DNA from: Astragalus membranaceus
Taxonomy: Eukaryota > Streptophyta > Magnoliopsida > Fabales > Fabaceae
Direction: 5' to 3'
DNA: 64,000 nt
NCBI GenBank assembly: GCA_039519185.1
Contig: CM076849.1
Coordinates: forward strand, 30,334,609-30,398,608
Shown: positions 29,205 through 40,230 of the stretch, piece after piece
How the letters are laid out: every line of letters starts with the position of its first letter
How positions within the stretch are numbered: the first letter of the stretch is position 1
Program-made: the position numbers and the translations under genes
Notes under the pieces: model-generated
What the model was told of the DNA's origin: nothing
Database searches by the model: none
What the model saw: the letters and a program-made list of their open reading frames with translations, nothing else

Positions 29205-30008
29205 ATTGACTACCTGTACCAGTTGGTTTTATAGGTGGAATCAATCAACAAAACAACCGGGAAGGTGTTTAGAAGCTCAATGGAATCTGGATGTGCCCAA
29301 AAGATGTCCTTCACAACGGTAGTTCCCTCTGCAAGTCGAGTCCAGTAAACATAATTATCGCGTTGCAAATAAAACATCAGTTGTTGGAGCTCAGTCCTAC
29401 CCTCACGCATAGCCGACCTTTGCCTTTGACGACAGTTGTAAATTTGTTTCACAACCGTATAGTTATCATCAGGCTTCATCAATTTCAGCTCATTCAGTAT
29501 CAATTTTGGCCGAGTATGGTTCCTAGTCATTCTAGCCACTAGATCCTTCTCTTCTGAAGATAACCTACCAATGTACGGACGTCCTTCATGATAAGTAGCC
29601 ATACCATGGTTATGAGTTCCATTCATAACCCTCAAAATCCATCATCCAAGCTTCTTAATAAATTTCCCTTTCAGTCTGAACTGACAACAACATTTTCTAG
29701 TGTTCGTGCCTTCCTCAACATTTGTCTTGTAAGATCCAGCTTTATCACAAATCAACATGCAGTATTGTTTACCTGATCGTCGTCCGGTGTCAGATCTTCC
29801 TATAACAATCACCATCCCAAGAGATTTTCCAACCCCACGCACCCACGTCAGCAGCTCCTCACGACTAGAGAATAACTGAAATTCAATTACTAAGTGTCAG
29901 TTAAATAAATTGAATAGTTCGCTAAAATTAAAACAACTAATTCATTATTACCGTATCCGTTTTGAACGAACTAGTAAAATCTTGGGATTCTACGACGTCA
30001 GTTGACAT
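29205..30008 (-). pseudogene. MULE transposase, N-terminal part only
   Basis: Exon 1 runs from 30008 to about 29952 (MSTDVVESQDF...), with an intron bounded by GT-AG; exon 2 starts at 29875. It encodes a FAR1-like zinc-binding N-terminus (SREELLTWVRGVGKS; then TRKCCCQFRLKG and GTHNHGM), the MULE pre-catalytic region (KQIYNCRQRQRSAMREGRTE) and FWAHPDSIELLNTFP. It ends at LIDSTYKTNWYR, exactly where the DDE catalytic domain should begin. An in-frame TGA at 29642-29644 also breaks it. It cannot catalyse transposition but could in principle still bind DNA. Confidence 0.88.
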
Positions 30009-30028
30009 CTCATCTGCTACAGCTGGGA

Positions 30029-30115
30029 TTATGCGAACACTGTTCGAACGTCCTTATACGAACACTGTTCGAACGTCCTTATGCGAACACTGTTCGAACG
30101 TCCTTATGCGAACCA
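30029..30115. repeat. 25-bp tandem repeat (3.5 units) with GTTCGAAC palindromes
   Basis: The unit ttatgcgaacactgttcgaa plus cgtcc is repeated at 30029, 30054 and 30079, with a partial copy from 30104. Each unit centres on GTTCGAAC. Similar palindromes crowd the other MULE end, so these are candidate transposase-binding arrays. Confidence 0.9.
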
Positions 30116-30699
30116 AGCAAAGTCACACCCCATTAAACACTTGTTCGAACACGATCATTCGAACATGTTCGAACGACCCTGTTCGAACGGAGCGCGAGTA
30201 CAGAAAAAAAATTGCGTGAAAAACTGAAAACAGAACCAAAATGAAAAAAGTTTGGTAGGGTTATTACCTTGAGCTAGTTGCCAATGTTGGGTAGTTGAAT
30301 AGGAGTGAATGATGAAGGTGAGGATGGGTGGGTTTGGAATGGAGAGGGGGGGGGGGGGGAGGTTTGGGATTTTAGAGGGGTGTGTTGTGTTGAAGGAGAA
30401 GAAGAGGGAGAGGGGTAGAGGGGGAAAATCAATTTTAAGTGGGGTTAGTTTGGTAAATGTGTAGGGTGAAGGGGTGTGTTTTGAGTAGGAGGGGGTGTGG
30501 GGAAAGCAATCACCTGTGTTGGAAGGTAAACTTGATTTGGCCCATTGGACTAATCAAGTGTTAGGCCCATTTGTTTGTAGTGTCTTAGTCTATAGAAAAT
30601 TTTAGAGATTAGTAGATAAAGTTAGAAGGTGGAATGTAATATTAAATAAGTAGATGGGAGAAGTGTGTAGAACTCCCTCTCTTGGAGTGTCTAGAATAT

Positions 30700-31094
30700 T
30701 GTAACGGATATAAATGCTGAAGAAGAGGGTGCAATTGTTAATGGGCCGAATATCAGATACAAGCCAAAGGAGAGGTCCAAGCGAACCACCACTAAGCCCA
30801 AGTGGCACAATGACTTTGTTCTCAATTAATTCCTTAGGAATAGTCTTGCCTAGATATTTCTATTATTAATCAGATGTACTATTTCTCACACAGCTGTCAT
30901 TTGTATGGGATTCTCTGTCATGGATTGAGTCCCTCATTTCATAGCTGCCATATTGTATTGCTATATGTACTGAGTTGATTAATGCAATAAGGGCAAGAAA
31001 GAATTTGGCAAAATAAAGTCTCTCCACTTATGGAGGAAACCCTCTCTCTTTTTTAATTCTTCTTCTCTTTATTCTATATTCTTCTTCAGCTACA
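30700..31094 (+). repeat. Gypsy 5' LTR
   Basis: It is a direct repeat of 35112-35508. It carries a copy of the polyprotein's last coding residues because the reading frame ends inside the 3' LTR. A tataaatgc motif lies near its start. The LTR is bounded by TG...CA. Confidence 0.9.
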
Positions 31095-31097
31095 TTG

Positions 31098-32437
31098 GTG
31101 ACAGAAGCCTCCCTCCATCAGTTGCGTCGCCTAGCATCCACCAAATCTCTTGACACCATTCTCCAACTTCACCTCAGGCCTACAGATACTACCCCAGAAA
31201 CACATAACCCCCCCCCCCACACCAGAAATAACCTCCTTACTCACTAAATACTCCACCCTTTTCACTAAACCCAACCAACTACCACCTTTTAGAAACACTG
31301 ACCACCACATTCCCCTTCTCCATGGCAAAGACCCGGTTAATGTACGTCCATACCGTTACCCTCAGTTTCAAAAACATGAGATAGAGTACCAAATTCAAGA
31401 CATGCTAAGTCAGGGCATCATTCAGTCTAGTACCAGCTCTTTTTCATCTCCAGTCCTTCTGGTTAGGAAAAAGGATGGCACATGGCGTTTTTGTGTTGAT
31501 TACCGAGCCCTTAATGCCATTACTACCAAAGATAGGTTTCCCATACCAGCCATTGATGAGTTACTAGATGAATTACATGGCACCAAATGTTTTTCCAAAC
31601 TTGACTTACGTTCCGGTTACCACCAAATCCGAATGGCCTCTGAGGATGTTCACAAGACAGCTTTTCGGACTCACCAAGGTCATTACGAATTCTTAGTCAT
31701 GCCATTTGGTTTGTGCAATGCACCATCTACATTTCAGACTACCATGAACTCCTTGTTTCAGCCACATCTTCTAAAATTGGTGATTGTTTTTTTCGATGAT
31801 ATATTGATATATAGCCGTACCATGGAAGACCATTTGAATCATTTGGAAGTTGTGTTTCAATGTCTATTGGAGCATCAGTTTTTCTTAAAGGAGAGCAAAT
31901 GTCTGTTTGCTCAACCCTCTATTGCATATCTTGGTCATATAGTATCGGCAGCAGGGGTAGGACCGGATCCAGAGAAGATTTCTGCTATGTTGGATTGGCC
32001 TCCTCCAAAAAATCTCAAACAGTTAAGGGGATTCTTGGGTCTGACAGGTTTTTATCGGAAATTTGTCCGCAATTACGCTACTTTAGCTGGCCCTCTCACT
32101 GACTTACTTAGAAAGGATTCTTTCACATGGAATGACCAAGCTAATGAAGCTTTTCAATGTTTAAAAAAGGCTATGACAGAAGCACCAGTTTTGGCACTTC
32201 TTGACTTTCAAGGGGAGTTCATACTTGAGACCGATGCATCAGGTCTTGGAATGGGGGCGGTGTTGTGCCAAAATGGCCATCCTATTTCTTACTACAGCCG
32301 TAAATTCTGCTCTAAGATGCTCTCTGCTTTTACATATGTGAGAGAATTATGTGCAATCACTTTGGCAGTAAAGAAATGGCGTACCTATTTTTTGGGTAGG
32401 AAATTCACTATCTACACTGATCAAAGAAGCTTACGAG
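31098..32437 (+). pseudogene. Gypsy pol, left part: reverse transcriptase and start of RNase H
   Basis: The frame from 31150 reads through the RT fingers (RKKDGTWRFCVDYRALN), palm (KLDLRSGYHQIRM) and active site FFDDILIYS (about 31790-31815), then enters RNase H with ILETDASGLGMGAVLC and ends at FTIYTDQRSLR where the hAT element begins. Upstream (31098-31200) the protease-RT spacer is in another frame across a C-run at about 31209. No gag or protease is present. The terminal residues of the open frame after 32437 come from the hAT insertion. Confidence 0.9.
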
Positions 32438-33481
32438 CAGTGTTTTAAAAACCGGCTCGGCCCGGCCGGTCGGACTGGTCGAACCGGGAACCGGGGGGGG
32501 GGGGGGGGGGGGTAACCGAGTCGGGCAAGGTTTTGGATCGGCCATGCAGCAAACCGGTGGGAACCGGTGTGACTCGGCCATTTTTTGGCAAAACCGGTGA
32601 CCCGGTGACTCGGCTCGAACCGGACCGGGTTGTGCATATTTTTTTTTTATCAAATCTTTGAACTGTAATTGGGAGGGGCCGCACGAACGCAGGCCCCCAC
32701 TAGTGATTGCCATCTAGGTAAGTATGTTTCCCATTGACATATGCCTTGCTTTTATATCTCGTTCTCCTCCCTGTTCCGTTCATTCTATCCGATGTGGGAC
32801 TATTTGTAAACTACTTAAAACAAAAGAGACTAAAAAATAACCCTCAACAAAATGCCATTAGTGGGGTTTGAACCCCTGACCTGTTGAAAGCAAATGCTGA
32901 GCGCTACCATGAGGCTACCAATCTTATTGAGGATATTATTCATTTCAAATATATATAATTGATACCTCTTTTCCAAAAAGTCAAGTACGCTCATCCTCAT
33001 GGCATTAGCTTGTAATATTAATATTATGTTTCAACAAACTTATTTAATATTAAGTATTTTTTTAAAGATTTATTTAATATTAAGTTGTTAACTTATGAAA
33101 TTTGTTCTAAATATTTATTGAAGCATGATATGAACTTTTAAAATTTATTTAATATATACCAAGCAAATAAAAATAAAATAGGCATGGTGTGTAATTTTAG
33201 CAAATTAAGTTTTACAAGTATGAAATATATAGGTCCTGAAAATTTGGGAATTTTTTATATTTTAGTAGATATAAAATAAACATAGTTATTAATTTTACAG
33301 GGACGAAATTTATATTATATACTATATAGGTATTGAAAATTCTCGAAATAGAGACCGGGTCCGAGTCATCCGGTCCCGGTTTTGGTCATGCGGTTCAGCT
33401 GTCGACCCCTCGGTCCGACCATTGACCCAGTGACCCGGTACCTTCACCGAGTCGGTCACCGGTCCGAGTTTTAAAACATTG
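32438..33481. mobile_element. Non-autonomous hAT element inside gypsy RNase H
   Basis: The ends are imperfect inverted repeats: CAGTGTTTTAAAAACCGG at the left and CAATGTTTTAAAACTCGG at the right on the minus strand. A perfect 8-bp duplication CTTACGAG (32430-32437 and 33482-33489) marks the hAT superfamily. The ends are rich in CCGGTnnCCGGT-like motifs and include a 20-G run (32493-32512). The interior is AT-rich, has no transposase and contains a tRNA-like segment. Removing it restores the pol frame across the junction. Confidence 0.92.
32861..32919 (-). other. tRNA-like segment within the hAT element
   Basis: On the minus strand, GGTAGCCTCATGGTAGCGC (box A-like) and GGGGTTCAAACCCC (box B and T-arm stem) lie at tRNA-like spacing. 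Acceptor pairing and a convincing anticodon arm are not evident to me. It is either a captured tRNA/SINE head or a degenerate tRNA gene. Confidence 0.5.
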
Positions 33482-33489
33482 CTTACGAG

Positions 33490-35241
33490 AATTGATGACT
33501 CAAGTGATACAGACGCTGAAACAACAGTTTTACTTAGCCAAATTGTTGGGATATTCATATGATATTGTGTACAAACTGGGGGGACTCAAAACAGAGTTGC
33601 TGACGCCTTGTCACGAATTCATGAACCAGCTGCACAATTGTTTGCAATTACCATTCCTCAATTTGAATTTTTGGAGCAATTGAAAGTGGCACTTTCTCAA
33701 GATCAACAAGTCCAGGAGCTGTTCAAACAAATTCAAGAGACACCAAAAACATATCCTAATCATAAAATGGCTGACGGCTTGCTCTTTGTGAATAATAAGC
33801 TATTTATTCCATCCATTCACCTATTAAGCAAGTATTGATGGAGGAATTTCACTCTTCCCCTTTGGGAGGACACAGTGGCATTTGGAAGACTTGGGTAAGG
33901 CTTAGAGAAAATGTTTACTGGGAGGGAATGAAATCAGATGTGGCTGCCTTTGTGAGCTCTTGTCAGGTTTGTCAGCAAACCAAAGTGCCAAATCACAGTC
34001 CATACGGCTTATTACAGCCTTTGCCGATCCCTCAAGGTGTTTGGGAAGATATTTCCTTTGATTTCATCGTGGGGCTTCCTTCATTCCAAAACTCTACAGT
34101 AATCTTGGTGGTTGTAGATCGTTTTTCCAAAGCTACTCATTTTGGAACACTTCCGACTCAATTTAATGCTGTCAAAGTGGCTGAATTATTTGCTCGAATG
34201 GTATGCAAGTTACATGGAATGCCCAAAAGTATTGTCTCCGATAGAGACCCAATATTTGTGAGCAAATTTTGGCGTGAATTGTTTAAGTTAAGTGGAACCA
34301 AGTTGAGAATGTCTACGGCTTATCATCCTCAAAGCGACGGGCAAACTGAGATAGTGAATAAGGCCCTTCAACAGCATTTGCACTGTTTTGTGCACTCCAA
34401 ACCGCAAGATTGGGGAAAATTCTTACATTGGGCTGAGTGGCACTATAATACGTCCATACATACTGTTACTGGTTACACACCATATCAGCTGGTGTACGGG
34501 AAACCCCCTCCCAGTTTACCTCAGTATTTGCAAGGCTCTAGTTCTTTGGAAGCTGTGGACGCTCAGTTAACTGAACGTGCTGACATTCTTGCAAAATTGC
34601 GCAGCAAACCGACCAAAGCTCAAGCAACAATGAAGTTATATGCTGTCAAACGCAGAATTCCTCACCCTTTCAAGGAGGGTGATCTGGTTTTTGTGAAACT
34701 GCGTCCTTTTGTGCAGACATCGGTGGCTGGACAGCGTTGCCGTAAGCTAGCTAAGCGTTATTACGGTCCTTTCAAACTGAAAAGGGCTCTCGGTCCTATG
34801 GCATTTGAGCTAGAATTACCTCCCATAAGCAAGATACATCCGGTCTTTCATGTTTTGAAGTTGAAGCCTTGCATAGGCGCTGCTACACTAGCATTAGAGC
34901 TGCCTGCTGAATCATTTGAAAACCAGCCTTTGATACAACCAGCTGCAATTTTAGACTGGCAGTATGGCGCAGAACCTGAGCAGCACCGAGTTCTAGTTCA
35001 ATGGCAAGGGCTCTATCCTGAGGATGCTTCCTGGGAGTCTTGGGTTGAAATGAAAAAGAACTTTCCTCATTTGAACCTTGAGGACAAGGTTCTAGTGGAT
35101 GAAGAGAGGGATGTAACAGATATAAATGCTGAAGAAGAGGGTGCAATTGTTAATGAGCCGAATATCAGATACAAGCCAAAGGAGAGGTCCAAGCGAACCA
35201 CCACTAAGCCCAAGTGGCACAATGACTTTGTTCTCAATTAA
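33490..35241 (+). pseudogene. Gypsy pol, right part: RNase H end, integrase, chromodomain
   Basis: The first part (33490-33600) continues RNase H, then a frameshift near 33600 and another near 33830 lead into the long frame from 33835. That frame has the integrase HHCC zinc finger (FHSSPLGGHSG, then SSCQVCQQTK), the catalytic core (FDFIVGLP, VSDRDPIF, QSDGQTE) and a C-terminal chromodomain (VLVQWQGLYPEDASWES). The stop at 35239-35241 lies 130 bp inside the 3' LTR. The chromodomain would steer integration to marked chromatin in intact relatives. Confidence 0.92.
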
Positions 35242-35508
35242 TTCCTTAGGAATAGTCTTGCCTAGATATTTCTATTATTAATCAGATGTACTATTTCTCA
35301 CACAACTGTCATTTGTACGAGATTCTCTGTCATGGATTGAGTCCCTCATTTCATAGCTGCCATATTGTATTGCTATATGTACTGAGTTGATTAATGCAAT
35401 AAGGGCAAGAAAGAATTTGGCAAAATAGAGTCTCTCCACTTACGGAGGAAACCATCTCTCTCTTTTTTAATTCTTCTTCTCTCTATTCTATATTCTTCTT
35501 CAGCTACA
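35112..35508 (+). repeat. Gypsy 3' LTR
   Basis: Bounded by TG...CA and flanked by AATAT. It overlaps the end of the polyprotein frame. It is two bases longer than the 5' LTR because of a CT-repeat indel. Confidence 0.9.
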
Positions 35509-35705
35509 AATATTCTCTAGATTGATAGAGAACTCTCCCTTTGGAGCCTATAAATAGGGGAGAGCTAGTCATTTTGTAAACGAAGCAAGTTAGCAAATAA
35601 ACAACAAGTTCTAAAGTGCAAAGTATTCCCTCATTTTAGAAATCACAGTCTCCTATTCCCTTCCTCCCAAAAGCTTCCAAAAAACCATTCTCCTTTCCAA
35701 CAAAG

Positions 35706-35717
35706 TGGTATCAGAGC
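35706..35717 (+). other. Copia primer-binding site (initiator tRNA-Met)
   Basis: TGGTATCAGAGC lies three bases after the 5' LTR end at 35702. It is complementary to the 3' end of plant initiator tRNA-Met, the usual primer of copia elements. Confidence 0.9.
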
Positions 35718-35750
35718 TAAGGTTATGATAAGAAATCCTTCCATATAGGC

Positions 35751-36958
35751 ATGGCGAGCAATGGTGTAGCATCCTTCTAAGTTTCCCTTCTAAAAGGGAG
35801 CACCTATGATAGTTGGTGCATCAAAATGAAGGATCTTCTTGGAGCACATGATGTTTGGGAGATTGTTGAAAAATGTTACAAGGAATCAGAAAATGAGGAT
35901 TCCTTAACTCAAGCACAAAGAGATATTCTGAAAGATTCAAGAAAAAGAGACAAGAAAGCTCTCTTCCTCATCTACCAAGCATTAGATGAAGATGAGTTTG
36001 AGAAAATTTCAAATGCGACATCCGCTAAGGAGGAATGGGAGAAGCTTCAAACACTATTTCTGAATATTTTTCAAGAGTTATCGTCGTGTCAAATCAATTG
36101 AAAAGAAATGGTGAGAAGTTAGAGGATGTAAGGATTATGGAGAAGATACTACGCTCTTTGGATACCAAGTTCGAGCATATTGTTGTGACGATAGAGGAAA
36201 CCAAAGACTTGGAGGCCATGACGATCGAGCAACTCCAAGGATCATTGCAAGTTTATGAGGAGAAACATAAGAAAAAGAAGGAGATCACCGAGCAACTCTT
36301 CAAGATGCAACAAAAGGAGAAGGAAGGAAGTCATGGAAATGAGAGAGGCCTACAAGATCGAGGTCGAGGTCGAGGTTTTGGCCGAGGACAGTTTGGACGT
36401 CATACTAATGAACGAGGTGCGAGTTTCACCAACAACAATTACAAGAAGGGAGAAAGCTCAACAAGAGGGCGTATACGAGGATCTCCAGACACAAGGTTTG
36501 ATAAATCTCAAACTCGATGCTATAATTGTCAAAAGTTTGGCCATTACGCTTCAGAATGTAGATTCTCAAATAATAGAGTAGAAGAGGAGACAAACTATGT
36601 GGAGGTAAAAGACCAGACGGTTGAAACAGTGCTTCTAGCACGTAGAAGTAATGAAGGAAGCCAAGAAAACATGTGGTACCTTGACACTGGTGCAATCAAC
36701 CATATGTGCGGAAAAAGAAGCATCTTCGTGGACCTTGATGAACCAAAGAGTGGCAATAACTCATTTGGTGATGATTCTAGAGTTCCAGTGAAAAGCAAAG
36801 GTAAGATCTTAATCCGCCTAAAGGATGGAAGACATGATTTTATTTCAAATGTCTACTACCTCCTAAATATGAGAAACAATATTTTGAGTGTGGGACAACT
36901 CTTAGAAAAGGACTATGATATTCACTTGAAAGATTCCAGTCTTTCCATCAGAGATTAG
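35751..36958 (+). pseudogene. Copia gag and protease, broken
   Basis: The start MASNGVASF at 35751 meets an in-frame TAA after nine codons. The UBN2-type gag then continues (WCIKMKDLLGAHDVWEIVEK) and shifts frame at about 36050 with loss of some gag sequence. The second frame carries a Gly/Arg-rich stretch, the CCHC knuckle CYNCQKFGHYASEC (about 36520-36560) and the protease motif WYLDTGAINHMCG (about 36675). It stops at 36958. In functional relatives this makes the capsid and releases the proteins by Asp-protease cleavage. Confidence 0.88.
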
Positions 36959-38440
36959 AGAAACAAACTCATCACCAAGGTACCAATGTCAAGAAATAGA
37001 ATGTTCTTATTGAATATCCAAAATGACGCGGCAAAAGTGTGTCAAAGCTTGTTATAATGGTGAAGCATGGCTTTGGCATCTTCGTTATGAGCACTTAAAT
37101 TTTGGAGGCCGGCTTAAGTCTGATGTCAGAAAAGAATATGGTGAGAGGGCTGCCGCCTATCAACAAACCCAGTCAACTCTGTGAAAGATGTTTACTTGGA
37201 AAGCAGTTCAGGACGAGTTTTCCAAAGGATTCAAACTCAAGAGCCAAAAAGCCGCTCGAGCTCATACATGATGATGTCTGTGGACTAATCAAGCCAAGCT
37301 CACTCGGTAAAAATAACTACTTCCCTTATTCATTGATGATTTTTCAAGAAAGACATGGGTATATTTCTTGAAGCAGAAGTCAGAAGTCTTTAATGTTTTC
37401 AAGAAGTTTAAAGCTGCAGTGGAGAAAGAAAGTGGTCGAGTGATTAACGCTATGAGAACTGATCGAGGTGGAGAATTCACTTCTAAAGAGTTTCAGGATT
37501 TTTGTGAAGAGAATGGACTCAGACATCCCCTCACGGTTCCAAGATCCCCTCAACAGAATGGTGTGGAGGAAAGGAAAAATAGAACAATCATTGATATGGC
37601 TCGAAGCATGGAGTGGGGAAAGACACCACAAGAAGCATGGAGTGGAAGAAAGGCGGGTGTCTCACACTTGAGAGAGTTCGGAAGTGTAGCCCATGTACAT
37701 ATACCCGACGAGAGAAGAGCAAAACTCGACGACAAGAGTGAAAAATTCATTTTTGTCAATTATGACCCAAACTCAAAGGGTTACAAGCTGTACAACCCAA
37801 ACAATAAGAAGAATGTAGTCAGTCGAGACGTAGTCTTCGATGAAGAAGGACATTGGGACTGTGGACCTTATGAAAAGGAGTACAATTTCTTTCCCCAGTC
37901 TGAAGAAGAAGAAGAGACATCTAGGGAAGTTCAACAAGGGCCCACATCGCCAACATCAGAAGACACAGGGAGTGAAAGGATCGTGACACGTACACAAAGT
38001 CTCCAAGACATATATGATAACACAAAAGCCTTTTCACCGCGAAGGCTTGAAGATCTCTATGAGGAACTCGAGGCACCAGATAATCTCACATTGTTCTGCC
38101 TCTTTGCAGACTGTGAACCTATGAACTTTGAAGAAGCTGCGCAAGATAAGAGATGGAGAGATGCAATGGACAAAGAAATTAAAGCCATCGAGAAGAACAA
38201 CACTTGGGAACTCGTGTCTCTTCCAAAAGGGCATAAGGCTATCAGTGTCAAGTGGGTGTACAAGGCAAAGAAGAACGTAAACGGAGAAATTGAAAGATAC
38301 AAGGCAAGACTAGTCGCAAAAGGTTATTGTCAAAAGGCTGGGATTGATTATGATGAGGTATTTGCTCCTGTCGCTCGTTTAGAGACCATAAGACTAATAA
38401 TCTCTCTAGCAGCTCAAAACAAGTGGAAAATTCACTAGAT
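36959..38440 (+). pseudogene. Copia integrase and start of reverse transcriptase, broken
   Basis: 36959-37100 is stop-ridden pre-integrase sequence. The integrase zinc region (CERCLLGKQFRTSFPK) and core (VINAMRTDRGGEFTSKEF, VPRSPQQNGVEERKN) are readable. Between MARSM and TPQEAWSG a stretch of the integrase core is missing (about 37610-37630). RT begins with WVYKAKKNVNGEIERYKARL and VFAPVARLETIR; a stop at 38436-38438 ends the frame. At least two frame changes occur in the whole segment. Confidence 0.85.
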
Positions 38441-39642
38441 GGACGTGAAGTCTGTATTTCTGAATTGAGTCCTAGAAGAAGAAGTCTACACAGAACAACC
38501 TTTGGGCTACAAGGTGAAAGGTCATGAAGACAAAGATCTCAAGCAAAAGAAACCACTCTATGATTAAAACAGGCACCAAGAGCATGGTATAGTCAAATTG
38601 ATAACTACTTCAAGGAAAACAATTTCACAAAATGCCCACACGAGCATGCCCTATATGTCAAGATCAAAAATGGAAATATCTTGATTGTCTGCATATATGT
38701 GGATGACTTGGTCTTCACAGGAAGCAATCCAAGTATGTTTGAAGAGTTCAAGAAGGCAATGATAAAGGAGTTCGAGATGACAGATATTGGATTAATGTCA
38801 TACTATCTTGGCATCGAGGTAAAGCAAAAGGAAGATGGAACATTCATTTCACAACAAAGATATGCGAAGGAGATGCTGAAAAAGTTCAAGGTGGAAAGTT
38901 GCAAGCCAATCAGCACACAAGTAGAGTGTAAAATGAAATTATCAAAGTACGATGAAGCAACAAAGGTGAATGCTACAAATTTTAAGAGTATGGTTGGGAG
39001 TTTGCGGTATCTGGCATGCACAAGACTTGACATTCTGTATGCTACTGGACTCATCAGTTGATACATGGAGAATCCGACCACCACACATCTCAAAGCTGCA
39101 AAAAGAATTCCTCGTTATATCAAAGGAACAATAAACTTCGACTTATGGTTTTAATCAAATAATAATTACAAGCTCACTAGTTACAGTGATAGTGATTGGG
39201 GTGGAGATGGAGATGATCGAAAGAGCACCAGTGGTTTTGTGTTCTTCATGGGAAACACATCTTTCACTTGGATGTCAAAGAAAGAGTCGATAGTCACACT
39301 TTCAACTTGTGAAGCAGAATATGTAGCAGCTACATCATGCGTTTGCCATGCAGTTTGGCTCAGAAACCTGTTAAAGGAATTGGGGATGTCGCAAGAAGAG
39401 CTGACTAAGATCTTTGTGGATAATAAGTCAGTCATAGCTCTAGCAAAGAATTCAGTATTCCATGATCGGAGCAAGCATATTGATACCCGCTACCACTATA
39501 TAAGGGAATGCATAGCAAGAAAGGATGTGCAGATTGAATACGTGAAGTCTCAAGACCAAGTAGCTGACATCTTCACTAAGCCCCTCAAGCATGAATACTT
39601 TATCAAGTTGAGAACTTTACTTGGAATGACAAATCAAGTTTA
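38441..39642 (+). pseudogene. Copia reverse transcriptase end and RNase H, broken
   Basis: After several stops around 38440-38680 the frame resumes with the RT active site CIYVDDLVFTGS, continues through YYLGIEVKQ, and hits TGA at 39059-39061. RNase H resumes as SYSDSDWGGDGDDRKSTSG and TCEAEYVAATSC and ends HIDTRYHYIREC...IFTKPLKHEYF, the normal copia C-terminus, at 39642. Confidence 0.88.
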
Positions 39643-40030
39643 AGAGGGGGGGGGGGTGTTGGAGGGTAAACTTGATTTGTCCCATTGGACTAATCAAGTG
39701 TTAGGCCCATTTGTTTTTAGTGTCTTACTCTATAGAAAGTTCTAGAGATTAGTAGATAAAGTTAGAAGGTTGAAGATGTAATATTAAATAAGTAGACAAG
39801 AGAAGTGTGTAGAACTCTCTCTATTGGAGTGTCTAGAATATTCTCTAGTTGATGTAGAATTATCCCTTTGGAGCCTATAATAGGGGGGAGCTATAGTCAT
39901 TTTATAAACCAAGCAAGTTAGCAAATAAACAACAAGTTCTAAAGAGCAAAGTATTCTCTCATTTTAGAAATCATAGTCTCCTCTTCCCTCTCTCCCAAAA
40001 GCTTCCAAAAAACTGTTCTCCCTTCCAACA
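39643..40030 (+). repeat. Copia polypurine tract and 3' LTR
   Basis: A purine run, mostly G (39643-39656), directly precedes the 3' LTR start TGTTGG at 39657; the LTR ends CCAACA at 40030. It is a direct repeat of the interrupted 5' LTR. It has a TATA-like cctataatagg near 39870. Confidence 0.9.
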
Positions 40031-40035
40031 GTTTG

Positions 40036-40230
40036 GTGTTACTGAGCTGGTGTTTATTGGATCTGTTATTGTTGAGCTGGTTTTATTGCTGTCCACTCTG
40101 TATCTGCTCAGTTGGTGTCTTAGTGCTTCTGCATACGCTGAGCTGGTTTTATTGCTGTCCACTCTGTATGTCTCAAGAAGAGATGATGTGGTCCACCACC
40201 TCAGTTGGTGTCTTAGTCCTATTGTAGCCA
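40036..40230 (+). repeat. Degenerate direct repeats in host DNA flanking the copia
   Basis: gagctggttttattgctgtc plus continuation occurs near 40074 and again near 40139. ctcagttggtgtcttagt occurs near 40108 and 40199. Similar ctggtttttattggt motifs occur just left of the copia (28690-28710), so the copia landed in this repeat patch. Confidence 0.75.

Larger units (their letters stand above)
28720..30514 (-). mobile_element. MULE (Mutator-like) deletion derivative inside the copia 5' LTR
   Basis: The ends are inverted copies: GGTTATTGCTTTCCCCACAC at the left, and the right end reads GGTGATTGCTTTCCCCACAC on the minus strand. They extend through CCCCCTCCTACTC. An 8-bp duplication TGTGTTGG lies at 28712-28719 and 30515-30522 (a ninth base is not conserved). 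The interior has a truncated transposase gene, subterminal GTTCGAAC clusters (28830-29050 and 30030-30190) and tandem repeats. The element is 1795 bp and non-autonomous because the catalytic domain is missing. Confidence 0.88.
30700..35508 (+). mobile_element. Ty3/gypsy chromovirus-type element lacking gag, inside the copia LTR
   Basis: The LTRs (30700-31094 and 35112-35508) begin TGTAAC and end GCTACA. Target duplication AATAT lies at 30695-30699 and 35509-35513, inside the copia 5' LTR. A degenerate tRNA-Met-like primer site (TTGGTGACAGAAG) follows the 5' LTR. The body goes almost straight into reverse transcriptase, so gag and protease are deleted. Integrase with a C-terminal chromodomain indicates a chromovirus. 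By eye, about nine substitutions and a 2-bp indel separate the LTRs, so the insertion is fairly recent. A hAT element splits the RNase H region. Confidence 0.93.
28714..40030 (+). mobile_element. Ty1/copia LTR retrotransposon carrying nested insertions
   Basis: The element runs from TGTTGG to CCAACA with target duplication GTTTG (28709-28713 and 40031-40035). The 5' LTR is broken by a MULE six bases from its start and by a gypsy element further in. Its pieces are 28714-28719, 30517-30699 and 35514-35702, about 372 bp when combined; the intact 3' LTR (39657-40030) is 374 bp. The primer-binding site, gag, protease, integrase, reverse transcriptase, RNase H and polypurine tract are in copia order. 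All coding parts are disabled. Tnt1/Tork-like affinity is a guess from the protein style. Confidence 0.93.

Noticed and set aside
30512..30516. Apparent lack of target duplication for the copia element when its LTR is taken to start at 30517
   Set aside because: The MULE insertion displaced the true start to 28714; using it gives a perfect GTTTG duplication.
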